From: Protonemura montana
Lineage: Eukaryota > Arthropoda > Insecta > Plecoptera > Nemouridae
Reading direction: 5' to 3'
DNA length: 64,000 bases
Assembly (NCBI GenBank): GCA_947568835.1
Contig: OX387608.1
Coordinates: 8,160,001-8,224,000 of the forward strand
Below, piece by piece: positions 1 through 12,578 of this stretch. Position numbers and translations under genes: made by a program. Under the pieces are notes generated by a model. It was not told the origin of the DNA, made no database searches, and saw nothing but the letters and a program-made list of their open reading frames with translations. The number at the start of each line of letters is the position of its first letter. Position 1 is the stretch's first letter.

Positions 1-13
1 GTGGGTGGTAGGG

Positions 14-36
14 TGGGGGGGGGGGGGGGGGGGGGG
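14..36. repeat. Poly-G run
   Basis: About 22 consecutive G at the window start. Similar homopolymer runs: C at 614-630 followed by CA repeats, G at 29410-29421 and 34631-34644, G at 55554-55572, C at 58027-58042. Such runs are prone to sequencing length error. Confidence 0.9.
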
Positions 37-118
37 TTGTTACCGATGTAGTTTTGTGCTAATATTTTAATAATAATATGTTGTATAAAGATGATTATTT
101 TGGGATTTATCCGTGTTT

Positions 119-142
119 GCTCTGCGGGCTGCGTTCAGGAGC
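119..142 (+). repeat. Dispersed GC-rich 23-27-bp motif, copy 1
   Basis: GCTCTGCGGGCTGCGTTCAG then GAGC. Other copies are at 17462-17488 (-), 21615-21637 (+), 27600-27622 (+) and 29950-29973 (-). The surrounding sequence is not alignable by eye. The motif may be the conserved end of an unrecognised mobile element. Confidence 0.7.
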
Positions 143-3100
143 ACATTTTTTTGGCACTGTACACTTCCAGAAATGTATAGAAATTAAAAGAAAACCGAAC
201 AAAAAAGCTTTCACTGCATAAATTGATGCTAGAAAAGCCCTGAGTATCGAATTTTTTTATTTTGATTGGTTTAAGTTGACCGACAAGCTGGCATATATGT
301 TCTATTTAAATAACTGGCAACATTTTCTGAATGTAGCTGTCGAAATTGACGAGAAATCTTAGTAGCACAGAACTGGTTAAGTATTTCTATTCGCTAAATT
401 GATCCAATTTCTGGTATCGTCAGCGTCTTATTCTCACGGGTAGGTAATAACAAAAGTAATTGTAAATACGTGTTTGTACCGCCAATTACCGTTTTATTTT
501 CTTTCCATTCTCCTCGTTTCTACTACTCTAGGTGCACATCGACAATTACGCAGCTCTACAGTTTAACTCAATCCTAGAATATCAACTAATTACCCTGGTT
601 CTCTGCAAACACGCCCCCCCCCCCCCCCCCTTCACCAACACACACACACATATCTAACGCCCTCACGTATTCGTCGATGCATCATGCCGTTGCACATAAC
701 TGCATAGCACCAGCCACCGCACATGGTGCAACTGTAAACTGCATCTCTGCCGCGAATGCAATTAAAACAAGTGCATGTTACTGTAGTCCTTAGAATCGGG
801 TTCGCATAATACGTGAGCATACAGCTTGCAGTGGATTACAACCACGGCCAATTGAATGCTAGACACCACCCAGCGTGTTTCAGGATGTTTCAATATTGAA
901 TCCAGGTAGCTCATTATATAGATATGTGCACCTTTGTTTTTTGTACCATCCTTAGGTGCTTTAACTACGGAATGTGATTTATTTGAAATAAGCGTAACTC
1001 GTATTCCGCATTAGTCAAGCTTTACCGCCGTTATGAGTATACGTGTTTTCATTACTCACTCTTTAATGATAAGTAATTACGGTAATATGAAGCTTAATTG
1101 CTGTGTGCAATTATTTAGAACCGAGTTACGAATGGAGATGGTGTTTGCGTATAGGTTTTTGACGTTGGTATTCGTTAATGATGTACGTCTAATGCGTGTG
1201 TGACAGTGGTGAACATGTTTCTTGTGTTTCCGCTACCTTTGAGAGCGAGCTCATGTGAAATACTCGAGTTTTCTTTGAAAATGTGCACGGTGAACATTTT
1301 GAAATTTTATTAAAATTTTTTTTTTTTTTTTTTTCGGAGTGCGTTTTGTGGTCCTGTGCCGTCGAGTGTTTTTGACTGAATCCAAATCTAGTCGGCTGTG
1401 CAACGAGAGCTTGCAATTATTTTGTTTTTAATTGAAGTGGCGTACATCATGTTTGTATATACATATATATATTTATATATGTTAAGAAACGAGTTGTCTC
1501 GTGAAATATTTTGCAGAATTTTTTCTTGCTTCTCTATATATTCAAACGAATGGCGCCGATCTGAAATGAGCTGTCAGTTACAAAAACAGTTGAGTGTGCG
1601 CTGCTCCCAACGTCTATAGATGAGCGAAACACGGTGCTCTTGATGACATGCCATTTTGACGCACACGGGACATTTTTTTTTTTTTTTTTTTTTTTTTCGG
1701 TACTCTTCAGAAATGTATATGGGAATGTTTTTTTGAAATATCTGTTGCGGTCGATTTGAGGTACCGCCGCATTTTTTTTAGGGGACAGAGTGCACTGTAA
1801 ACACTGTGCTCTCTGTTATCTCTGAACGCCCACCCCTAGGACCCCGACGACCGACATATATGAAGTCACGGGAGGTGGCCGTTTATGCGATGCCGCGAAA
1901 CGTCAATTGCTCAGTGTCAAACGGAGAAATAACTCAAAAAAATACACTCATCTATCAAGATATGCGCCATCTATAGTTGTTTGGCTGGAAATGTTGTTTT
2001 TTCTGTTATGTTTGTTGGTTGTGTCTTCTTTGCAGTGTTGCCAACGGTTTATTGAGGGAGCTGTCACAATAGTGAACGCTATTTCTCTTGTTTTATCAGT
2101 GCCAACTGGACACCGTGTACCGCCAGGCACGAGATTTTTTGTTTTATGATAAATTCAGCGTTTTTTTTTGTATGTTTTTTAAATCACTGATTTTTGTTAT
2201 GTTAGCTCATAAATTAGTTTGTGTACTTTTTCCGTGTCAAGAGTACGCGCAGTGTAATCGTTCATGACTGGATTTCAATTACAATTTGAGTCATACCCCG
2301 GGAAACTTTACAAAAAGGTCTACAGGCTGTCTAGAATCTAGATAATGTATACAATTTAAATATTTATGTTTGGTACCATCACTGAAAATACACTACTAAC
2401 GGTTTTCTTCAGCTTGTGACTTTTTAAGGACATCATTGACAATCCTGGAGAAAATTTTGAAAATCTCATTTTCATTTTATAGCCGCCCCAAAACACTTGC
2501 GTATGCAAAATGCATATGCAGTTTTCTTCCTTCGTTCGAGCTGAGAATATCATTTGTCGTCACTGGTCTCTACCATAAGGACTCAACAGATTCTAGTAAC
2601 GGCTGTTTAAACGCCTAAAATCACCTTCACAGTTTCATTAAAAATAAATATAAACACCTACTCTTGTTTTACTATGGATGCAAAGGTCTCACAGATCTTA
2701 AATGCAATAATCTTTAAGCAATCAATGATTCTAAATTCGATTGAGCGTAGCTTCATTTTTTTCTTGTTTAACAAGTGCCCAAAAAAATATTTTTGGATTC
2801 TCAGAAATCATCCTTTGTACCCGAACGCGTCCCGCAAGCTTAACCCGAAGAAAATAAAGATTTTTAAGAGTAATTACACTTATTTTCTCACCCCCCCGCA
2901 TGAGTGAGCATTTCCATGAGTCACTGTCGGTACATTTTACTGTAAGTCTCGCATTTGCAGCGGATCAAATTCGCTTTACTGCGTACCTGACCGAATTATT
3001 TACAGCAATAAAACCTCTATTAAATTCAACACGGTCTCGCACTGTCTTTTAACTGAACACACAACAAGAAAACGGAAACACATTTAAACGCTTTACCAAT

Positions 3101-4110
3101 CGAGGAAGAAGAAAAACACTGTAATGGCAATTTTCCAGACGGTTTATTATTAGATTTTCATCTTGTGTATCTTGAAGGCACTTAGCTTTAGTTTTCCAAT
3201 GCCTTTAACGCTTGGATGGCATCGTGAAATCTGTATGCAGTACCTGGCATGTGTACGTACCTGTGTATTTGAACGAGTGCAATTTAGTTTACGTTATTTG
3301 CTGGGAAATTGGTGGAAGTAATGGTTGTTAAACGGTAATAGCGGCTTGGCATTGCATCTGCGAGTGCCCGTGTGTGTGTGTTGGTGTTCTTTTTTTGCGA
3401 ATTGGAGTGCGCACTTAAGGGATGTAAAGTGATTGCGTCGTCAAGGGTACATAAGAGACGGTAGACTTGATTGGATAGGTAAAAGAGTAAATACAATTGA
3501 AGGGTTTGCATGTCGTGGAGAATTTGCAAAGAGTTGTTTTTAAGATGTTTGGTGTTTTTATTTTGTTGTTTTCTAGTTTGCGCTGTTGCAGCTTTCATTG
3601 CGTATGGCTTTGAAGGGAAATGGAAAACTTGTTATGGATTCGAGACTAAATTTAAATTTATTCCTGGAATTCTTAAATTATTGGCATGGCTTTCTGGATG
3701 CAATTTTTGTGAGGTTATTATCTTTGCTGAATGCCAGACTTTTGTGACTGTTATCTGCCATTTTTTTTTTGGTGAAAACGGGGGACGCTTTTCTTTTGGT
3801 AACTACCCTTTAAAAACTTATTTGATGATTTGGAAAAATCACTGCTGAGTGACGGTCGTTGGGTGCATTTATGAATTCTGATGTAGTTTTTCTCTGCAGT
3901 TTGTTAATATAAGATAGAATTGCTTTCATTAACTTTTTATTTTGTCATGCATTTGATATCACAGTGGATTTACTTTTAAAATCGTTGACATTTAGAAAAT
4001 GATTTGAAAAATACCAGTAGGTAGTTGAGAACCAGTAGAAAAATACTAGCACATGTGAAGGTCCAGTGTTCAAATTTGTTTAACTCTTACATAAAGTGAG
4101 AGTTAAGTCA

Positions 4111-4124
4111 ATTGCCATGGCAAC
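4111..4124. promoter_or_regulatory. RFX X-box-like palindrome
   Basis: ATTGCCATGGCAAC differs by one base from the palindromic RFX-family consensus GTTGCCATGGCAAC. RFX factors control ciliary and neuronal genes in animals. No adjacent promoter is identified. Confidence 0.4.
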
Positions 4125-5655
4125 AACTAATCACATGCGGGGAAAATCAGCTGTTTCTGTGAGTTAGGAGCTTATCTAAGAGTTAAAAAATATTGAACTA
4201 CCGGGCCTTAGATTAACACGACAATAAACTTCAAATACACCGAAAAATATATGAACCACAGTTGCAAAACTTATGGAGCAGATTTATTGAACACCTAAAG
4301 CACGGGATTTTAAATGTTCTTCCGGAATAAATGTAGAAATTGTAAAAACTAACACTACACCGATTAACAGAATCAAAACGAGACTAATTAGAAAGCCGCC
4401 AAGAAAATTTGCAAAACCCACATGCAAGACTGCTTTGAGCAAACTCAACTCCTTCAAATTTCAACTTACCCCAAAACCACGACCTGCACCGACGTGATCC
4501 TCTCGGATATTATTTCCACCCTCTCCACCCCATCGCCCAACGTTTGGCGCTATCATTTATTGCCTCCCACCCTCGTCGACGGGCACCTGAAGCCGGCTAG
4601 CTCGACGCTAGAAGGAGGGCGTTAAGCCAGGCTGCCGGCGCGCAGAGTTGCTGTCCCTAATCCCAGCCGACGCCGACGCCGACGCCGCGGTTGGAGGTGG
4701 CGTGGTGGAAGAGTTATGGGTAATGGAGGTGGACCACGGCCGACTGTCTGATAGCGGTTTTAGAAGGTCGGGAAAAGGCAGTGGCGTGAGGGCGTGACGA
4801 CGTACATGCTTGTTAAATATTATTGGCCTGATTACGCAATAACCTTTTTAAATTCTGACCATTTTTTCCACAAAGTACTGGCCACGGGTTGGCCGTTGAA
4901 AATACAAGTTTTACATAATATTTGTTTACCAAATTTGCCGTATAATGTTCAAAACTGTTGTGAATCGTAGAAACTCAATATTGTGAAATCCCACATCGGA
5001 ATATGTGTACGTTTCCCGTTTAAGTAAGCCCAATTGAGGTTTAAATATCTGGCCGTATACCAAAAATTTAATGTGAAGTTATTAAATTGAATGTATGTGT
5101 CCTCTACGCTTCAAAATTACAGCGTTTTCCACGATCACTTTAATCTGGATAGCGACAAGAAACCTGACTGCTCCTCCACTGGCACTTACCTCGGCTTTCA
5201 CACACGGCAACGACGCTCCTCCACCTTCCTCGCCAAGGAGTCGACGAAGAGACCCGAGCCGCTGATATTTATTGACTCTCTTTTATATTAACCCGTGCTA
5301 AAACCAGACCACGCCGGTGGTTGGTATATATATCTATAGGGTATGCACGGGGGTGTATGGTGCGGCCCTCATAATATTGCGGGGATTCCGACTTGGCCGC
5401 CGCGACGTGGGAAGGAAAAGTGTGCAGCGGTGTCGGGAAATGCAAAGCGGTCGCCGCATTTTCGGTGATAAAATGTTTAAATTATTGTGTGTGTGTGTGG
5501 GTTGGAAACGGGGCCGGTACGCACGGGATGCGTTCTCGGTTTAGTTCACTTGGGGGCTGAGATTGTAAAGAGTTGGTGGTATATTTTTTTTTTATATGGC
5601 TGTTGTTGAACACTTTGGATAAACATAATAAACTGTGTGTTTACTTTGGAATAAA

Positions 5656-5729
5656 ATGAATTTACGAATTATTACCAGAAAGATGGCGCAGCGTCTATTT
5701 GCTTTCTTTACTGCTTTTGTAAAAGTTAA
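5656..5729 (+). CDS. Weak candidate first coding exon, basic/hydrophobic N terminus
   Basis: Two in-frame ATGs (5656 and 5683) lead into about 24 codons. They read MNLRIITRK and then MAQRLFAFFTAFVKV, after which GTAAGT follows at 5730 (phase 2). The Arg/Lys-rich, hydroxylated and hydrophobic composition would suit a mitochondrial targeting or secretory leader, and the second ATG has a good context (AAAGATGG). GTAAGT is expected by chance about every 4 kb per strand, and no partner exon was found, so support is thin. Confidence 0.15.
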
Positions 5730-5731
5730 GT

Positions 5732-7520
5732 AAGTTATATACACGTATTTCATTTTCACCACAAAAGCTTTAAAGGAAATTGAAATTGCTATAAGTAAGT
5801 AAAGAAATTTAAGACAAAGTCAAAGAAACATCTGGTCATAACCAAAAATACACTTTTTTTTATCTGTACGTCTGGATTCTTATTAAACTGGCATTGCAAA
5901 ACTGGTCGTGTACCCTAATCATAACAAAACTGATTAATGAAGCTCTTTCAAGCGATCTCAGTATCACCATTACTACCAACAGTTAAATCTACATTGAAAT
6001 CTCACGTGCTTGATAGTATTTTTTGTTTGTATTTGAAGAAAGCAACAAAACTGACTATCTTATAAAAATGTGAGTCTTCACCAAAATGTTAGGTGAGTAG
6101 TTACTCATTTTCAAACTACCTGACATTATTTCCAACTGCTCAAACCTTTTTGCCAAGACGTATCATTGAAATCCGTAGCGTTTGCAATCGGAAGTAAAAT
6201 CACCTTACCTCAAACCAAAACAACTTCTAACATCCATCAAGATTCCCTCCCGAGCCAACAACGCGTCTAGACCCTTGCGACCACTAATACGTTATTAGAT
6301 CCCTGCCCCATATTGGTGCAAGGGATATGAAATATCATGTCCCGGGACGCCAATAAGTCGTCCCGGTCGCCGTCATTCAATAACGGGCGACGGGGGGTAG
6401 CTAGAATCGAGCAATATCACCATTGGCGCCGAGGGTATAGCGCCGAGGGGCCGCAATGCCGATTTAATAACGCATCTCGCCGTGGGGGCGGCAATGTCTA
6501 ATCGCGAGCGGGGGTGGTGAATTATGCCCCCGTGTTTTCCTAGCCCGTTACTTTGGTGTAATTGTGAATGTGTTTAAGTTATGACCTAGGTGATGTCGTT
6601 GTGGTAGAAGACGGGGTTCTGTGGTAGTTTACAGGTGATATTTAGCGTTATACCATTTTTGATGCTTGTCATAATTTCAAATTTTTGCGCAATCACTTCT
6701 GATCGTACCAAATTTCTTTCTTTATTATGTATTCATTCATAAGTGCATTTCAAAAAATATGTATTTACTAGATAAGAGAAGGAACAGTCATCCTAGTTTT
6801 GAATTTGTCAAAATTGCAACAAAAAAAACACTCATCTTCGTTGTAGAAGTCAATCGCCTTTTTACGGATTTTCAAATTCTATACAGATGCAACAAAGCGT
6901 ACTTAGATATAAAATGAAGAGATTTGGCCCCTAAAGTACTGCACACTTTTTAATGACGATTTTGTGGTAAAAGCTGGGGAAAATCCACACGAAGTGGTTC
7001 TTTTTACTCTTAAAGCTTTAATTTTTTTCTGAAGTTGTCTTCCTCTGAAGCTCACGCAACTGTATGAATTTATCCGATGGTAGGCCTAGCCATCCCTGAC
7101 CAACCAAAAGCAAATAGCGATCTGCAATGTTACCATTAAATCTCTATAACCGACGACCCTAAACACACTACTCCAAATCCCCACTACGACGCCACCCTAG
7201 TACCACACGAAACACTACTGTTGACTCAGTCTACTGTCGGCTTCGTGGCTTGCCAAACATGGCACCGACGCCGACGTCGCGGTCGCAGCTTCGCGGTGAT
7301 TACATCCTTGATCCCGGCGTCCAGTTATTACCGGCGTCGGGGTACGTGTCCTGGAAGCGTCGTGCGACCTCCCCGGCGCACGGCGTCCCGTGGCGGGTGA
7401 TTTATTTGCGGCGGATTACGGGTTCACCCTCTCTGCCGTCGCCGTCGACGACTTCATAGCCGGCGTCGTTTAATAAACAGCGTCGGTCTGGGTTTAATTA
7501 CTTGGGGTTTTGGTGGCTGG

Positions 7521-7553
<33 letters not shown>

Positions 7554-8787
7554 GGGCGTCCCTGTGATTCGGTCATCGAGCTCGGTTTTGTGGACAGAGA
7601 TTGGGGAGAATTCTAGTTTTGCTTCGGATTTGATTTCGCGAGCGCGACGATGTTTTGCTTTGTTTCTTGCGCGGTAGTGAATTTTGATTATTTTAAGAGC
7701 TCGCATTCGGTTTCTGGGTGTAATTACGTTGTGTGAATCGTTACTGTGTGGGGGGTTGGAAACGTTAGACGGCTTAATTTCATTAGTCAAAGCTCTAGCA
7801 ATAAAACATATATACCCAAGGTATTATAACAGCTATGTTTGTAACCGATTCTGCAAACCGTGCAGGTATATCTGCCCGAGAAGTGTACACCTTGTACCTA
7901 AAACGCTTTGAGATCAAATTTTATCAGACATAGCGATGTGTTGGTGTGGTTTACACGATTCACACACCACATACACATGTGATAAATCTGTTTACCAAAT
8001 TCCTGGAATGGCAAATACTGCGCCGCTCCAGATCTGTAGCGTTAGCTATGGTACGCAACCAGTCGTACACATTGCACCCTAATTCTGCTGTCAAATGACA
8101 CTATGCCTCTGTTTGGCACCGTCGTTGATGCCACACGCATATTGTCTGTCGCGCGTGGAATTCGGCACGCATGTCGTGCTCGACGCATAACGCACTTGAT
8201 TACGTGGTGACACATTACTCGTTGTGTCACGTTACGTTGGTGTTACGAACACACAGGCGTTCTCGGTTTGGTTAGAATACCTAAGTAGAACTGCAGGAAT
8301 TTTGGGCGAAGAGTGCGTAATTTACACGCGTGAGTCGTGCGTGGAAACTATTCGTGGTATTGTTTGGGTTGATGACGTGATTAAATGGTAGGGATTTGGT
8401 TTAGACATGTGATTGGGTGGTTGGTTTTTGGGCAATGGTCTTTTGGTGTCTGTGTCTTTCTGGGAGAATCAAGTTCGCCGAGCGCGGTAGGGATTTAAAC
8501 CAGTTGACGCAGGCAGCCCCTGAACGCTACTCGCAGTTCAAAATGTTTTAGAAGTATACATTTTTCTTAAAAAAAAAAGACAGCGCAGAGCTTTGTTTTC
8601 GGAAAATACATGTTTAAAACTAGATTTTTTTATTGTTTAGTATAAATAAATTGGCTTTTTCGACATGTCGTTCTTTATGACGTGGTAACTTATTTTTATT
8701 TCTCTACATACATATATATTATTGATGATTTAATTGATGTGCCACTTTGTCAAATGCTCAAATAAATAGCCTAGATCTGATAATAAA
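5732..8787. other. Non-coding stretch with two CpG islands
   Basis: AT-rich apart from islands at 6280-6540 (GCGCCGAGG repeated twice, TCCCGGGACG) and 7230-7480 (CCGACGCCGACGTCGCGG). A 66-codon frame from an ATG at 7259 lies in the second island but shows no family motif. These may be promoters or enhancers. Confidence 0.5.
7521..7553. repeat. TA dinucleotide repeats
   Basis: TA tract with one interruption. Comparable TA tracts lie at 19678-19696 and 58815-58846. Confidence 0.9.
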
Positions 8788-9060
8788 ACAACAACTTCAT
8801 TCGCCTTGCTTATCAACCTCTCGACAGCATGGCTTTGTAAAGGAATCCTGCTGTTTGAGTTGTACCGTCCTTCTGAAGGGACGTTAAGTCGGTTGTCACC
8901 TTGGTAATCTCCTTGGAGTAGGCTAGCGCCGACACCGGGTTTCCCCTCCTCCCTTTTAGGCTAGGTTAGGTTCATCATCATCCTCATCTTCATTCACCAA
9001 CGCCATTAAATCAGTGCCACATGGCCAGATGTCAGAACAGTGCGTCGTTAAACACTGCAA
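8788..9060 (+). mobile_element. 5S-headed SINE, 5'-truncated copy
   Basis: The copy begins in the mid body (CAACTTCATTCGCCTTGC) and lacks the 5S head. The central domain (TACCGTCCTTCTGAAGGGAC), the CATCATCATCCTCATC stretch and the terminal GTGCGTCGTTAAACACTGC are well kept. It reads in the same sense as 18756-19201 with moderate divergence. Confidence 0.88.
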
Positions 9061-9199
9061 TTGAATCGTAAAAATCTCATATAATTCTTAAATATATTTA
9101 GGTAAATTTGTTTAAACTCGACGATGATTACACCTATAACATGCAGAACACATTTATTTTTTTGCTGTGCGGTCATTTACTAAAAAACTCAACCCGTCT

Positions 9200-9262
9200 C
9201 TGTGTTGCTTAACTTTGAAGATAGCATCAGGCTTGTTTCCAACACGCCCATTACCACTCTAC
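9200..9262 (-). mobile_element. 5S-headed SINE, diverged head fragment
   Basis: The reverse strand shows GGCGTGTTGGAAAC followed by CTTCAAAGTTAAGCAACAC, matching the first 60 bases of the SINE head. The body is absent; the next bases are unrelated and then a GTT microsatellite. Confidence 0.5.
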
Positions 9263-9278
9263 AGTGTAATAGCACGCC

Positions 9279-9307
9279 GTTGTTGTTGTTGTTGTTGTTG
9301 TTGTTGT
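9279..9307. repeat. GTT trinucleotide repeat
   Basis: About nine pure GTT/TTG units between two SINE head fragments. Confidence 0.9.
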
Positions 9308-9779
9308 AGTCGCTGCCTCTCAGATATCGCTGCGTAAAATCTGTAGATAAGTTCAAAAGGGTGAAATTCACTTTTTAAGTTTCGGTCGTTTCTATTGCTT
9401 CGTTAAGATCTGGTCGAGTGATATGGGTAAATGCGAAAAGGTAAACATCGCTCTGACCTTTTTTTTTTTGGTACGGTGGCAGCCGGTGAACGTGTAGACC
9501 AGGGGACTTAGACAATGGCCGAGTCGAATTTACCCGGTGCAATCTCGGCGCCCTATCTAAGCTGCGGGTTGTTTCTTTATTTTTTTCAAAGTCTTTCTTA
9601 ATTCAGCGGTTCAAGATAAGGGTTGTGTTTGTGTGGTGAAATTTATTTCGTTAAGATGGGGTTGTTTTGGTGGGGAAAAAGAGAAGGGTTGGGGAGTGGT
9701 GAAATATATCCAGCTACCTTATTTTGCACGAATAAACTTGCGTGAACTTGCTTTTATATACCGGTCCTAAACTAGCGCT

Positions 9780-9878
9780 GTACTGATATGGTCACCCATC
9801 GAATACCTGAGCCAGCGTAGTGTTGCTTAACTTAAATGATCTCACGAGAGCCGGTGTTTGCAACACGCCAAACCGTGC
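9780..9878 (-). mobile_element. 5S-headed SINE, head-only copy
   Basis: On the minus strand this reads the SINE start (ACGGTTTGGCGTGTTGC), GAGATCA, TTAAGTTAAGCAACACTACG and GGTATTCGATGGGTGACC. All promoter blocks of the 5S-like region are present. The copy stops after the head. Confidence 0.8.
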
Positions 9879-12230
9879 GATTTTCTACTCAAAGTATCCA
9901 CAATTAAGTTTACAACAAAGAAAACTTACAAAATGTTACCATAAGCATTTACAGAATCTATTTCTATTTCATGCCGTTTCCAGTGTCTTAGGTGATATAT
10001 TTTGTGATTTTCTTCGTGGAACTGAGTGTAAAACAATACATGCCCAGCCGATGGCTTATTTTCCGGACGGTACTATCGACAACTCGCCTTTATTTCGTTA
10101 CATATATTTCTAGGTACAATTTCCTACCGTGTTTAGATACGCAGGCCAGAGGCAAGTTTTTCCACAAAATCAATCTGCAATGTTGTAGGTAAATGAAAAT
10201 GTCGGATCGGCCAGGTTACATTTAGAAAAGAGCTTTTGAAAAGTATTTTCATTTTAACAAACTTTTAAAACAAAGACTCGACGCCTGCAGGTATAGGGAC
10301 TGCGACAAAGGTTCTCGAAAATAAACAACTCATTAATACCTTATTTTACGTTCACATAAACATTTCTAACAAAAATTAACTGTCTCTCAAATTAGTTATA
10401 CAAATTCTAACAGTATCGTGCTTTCCTCTGGTACAATTGGCGACCTGTAGTGCGAAGCTGGTAAAAATCACTAGACGTCTCTATATTATTTTAAAAATGT
10501 GAAAAACTAACTCGTTTTTTAGCGATTTTCTTAGCATTCCTGGGAATTTGACGTATTTTGCATTGTTTACTCGTTGACAAAATTAAATAATGAGGCAAAT
10601 TTAGGAAAAAAATACCCCTTCTGACGATTCAAATCGGTTTAATATTAAAAAAAAAAAACTATGATTGAACAAAAAATTTTTTTTTTATTGCTTTTTACTC
10701 TTTTGATTTAATGAGATCAATGTAAATTACACGGGCGCGGAAGTCAGATCATAAAAATCCCGGTTTTTTGTTTACACAGAAGAAATTGGACAAAAGTCTA
10801 ACACCTGACAGCTAAACTGTTAAACCAGAAAAACCAGATTATAGTAATATTTAGGTCGTCAGTATTTAGAGTAATGTACCTTTACATAGAAGTTCAAACT
10901 CTAGAAATACCTTGATGTACTTGCTTTCATAGATTGTAGCGTAGACATGTTAAATTGCTTGTTGTATTTTTTTTTTTTTAATTGTAGAAGAAACAGTTGG
11001 CACTTAACTAAACTTATCTTCAAATTATTGCATTTTTCAATTGGTATTTGGCACTTTGTTACCAAGTCTCGTTCAAGGTCATTACCGTCATTGAGTCAGA
11101 CCAACCATTTGAGATTCTTTACAGACATTTCGTTGGACTGCTGCATGTTGCACCGACCTTTACCATGGCACAATGATTTGTGAAACGGCGTTCTGTTCGG
11201 ATTTATGTACGGAATTCAAACCACAAGGAAATAGTTCCATTGTGATTCGCCGGAATGTTTGGCCAAAAGTTTTGCCGAAAGTCTAGCTCGCGTTGCAGCC
11301 AGCTATTTTCTTTGTTCAAAAGGAAACTGGCTAAGAAAATGGGGGCGTATTGATTGGCTTGCACACTGAATAGGGGTTTTGAATTCCGGAACAGTTAAGT
11401 TCACTCGACTCAAAATATATAGCTTTAACACAAGAGAATATCATGGATTTGAACAAGAATTGTAATTACTTATCGCCATTTTGTTGCTAAAATAATTTAG
11501 CCCGTCTAACGAGCAAATGCGTTTTTGTTTTTTTATGTGTACCAGCTCGTTCCTTCTTTATTTTATTTTTTTTGTAAATATTTAATGCTTCCTGCGCTAC
11601 AAAATTAAGTATTCCCTCAATTAGAATTTTTTTTAAATGGACTACACTAGCTATATCAGGTGTGAATGTTTATTTTGTCCCTACCCGTGAACATGATACC
11701 CACCCTTTGCACACACAGTACAAAACAGTACCTACACTTTAATACAACATGAATATTACATATTCATTTCGTTCCATTTGAAATTTAAATCCTTCGAATC
11801 CCTTTTTTGTGTCCCACCATCTATGCGAAAGAAATGTTATTTACATTTATTTTTCTATATATATTTGTGTATACATATAAACACATTTTTCACTGAGCTC
11901 GCATATAATTTTTATCCATTGCCGAGTGCATCTCACTGAGTGTTGTTTTACATTTTTCCCTATATATTTATTCATCTCTCTTAGGAAGCATTAGCGATGA
12001 AAGAAAAACGTCTTGAAAGAACGAACGCGATTCGGCCTTTGCATCTTTTATGTGCCATCCATTGAGGAAGGATGTGATTCATTCGTTCAACGCTGAATCT
12101 CTTTATTTCCACTTATTTGTGCCTAGAATTACAGGATTTTTACCTTTGGAGAGATAATTACAGAGTTACGCTCTTATGAGAGACTCGCTATAGAGAGGTA
12201 AACTCGAAATATTTTCCTTTAATTAATACA
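9879..12230. other. AT-rich non-coding stretch
   Basis: No coding or repeat structure recognised beyond poly-A/T tracts. A TCAAGGTCA nuclear-receptor-like site is at 11073. Confidence 0.6.
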
Positions 12231-12578
12231 GAACTGCGTGATCTCGCGAGAATAGTGAAGTTTAGCAACACTGCCCCGTGTCAGGTATTGGATGAGTGAC
12301 GTTTATAACCAGTTATATTCGGTAGAAACTTTATAAAGGTATAAAAGTTAGTACAGTGACTTCACTAGCTTTGATTATCAAATTCTCCACAGCATGGTTT
12401 TGTAGATAAGTTGTACCGTCCGTCAGAAGAGACCTTAAACCGGGGGATCATTTGGTGCTTTTCGATAAGAGTACGCGATGTACCGGTACAAGGTTTTTCA
12501 TCCTCCCTTCTAGGCGTTCATCAATATCAACATTATCAGTCATTTTTTTCGCCTAACTGTTTCGCGCTTTAATAAAGT
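12231..12578 (+). mobile_element. 5S-headed SINE, old near full-length copy
   Basis: The head at about 12238-12300 (AGTTTAGCAACACTG, GGTATTGGATGAGTGAC) is followed by GTTAGTACAGTGACTTCACT, a diverged central domain (TACCGTCCGTCAGAAGAGAC) and CCTCCCTTCTAGGC. The terminal region is degraded. It is more diverged than 16875 or 18756, so it is probably an older insertion. Confidence 0.82.

Larger units (their letters stand above)
37..5655. other. AT-rich non-coding stretch
   Basis: No supported gene. Poly-T tracts are frequent. A CpG-rich patch at 4440-4800 carries GCCGACGCCGACGCCGACG (about 4668-4686). The 112-codon frame at 3510-3848 is hydrophobic but resembles nothing known and is biased by T-rich DNA. 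Nothing else could be supported. Confidence 0.6.

Noticed and set aside
3510..3848. 112-codon hydrophobic frame starting at an ATG
   Set aside because: Phe/Leu/Cys content follows the T-rich DNA; no family motif and no splice or promoter context.
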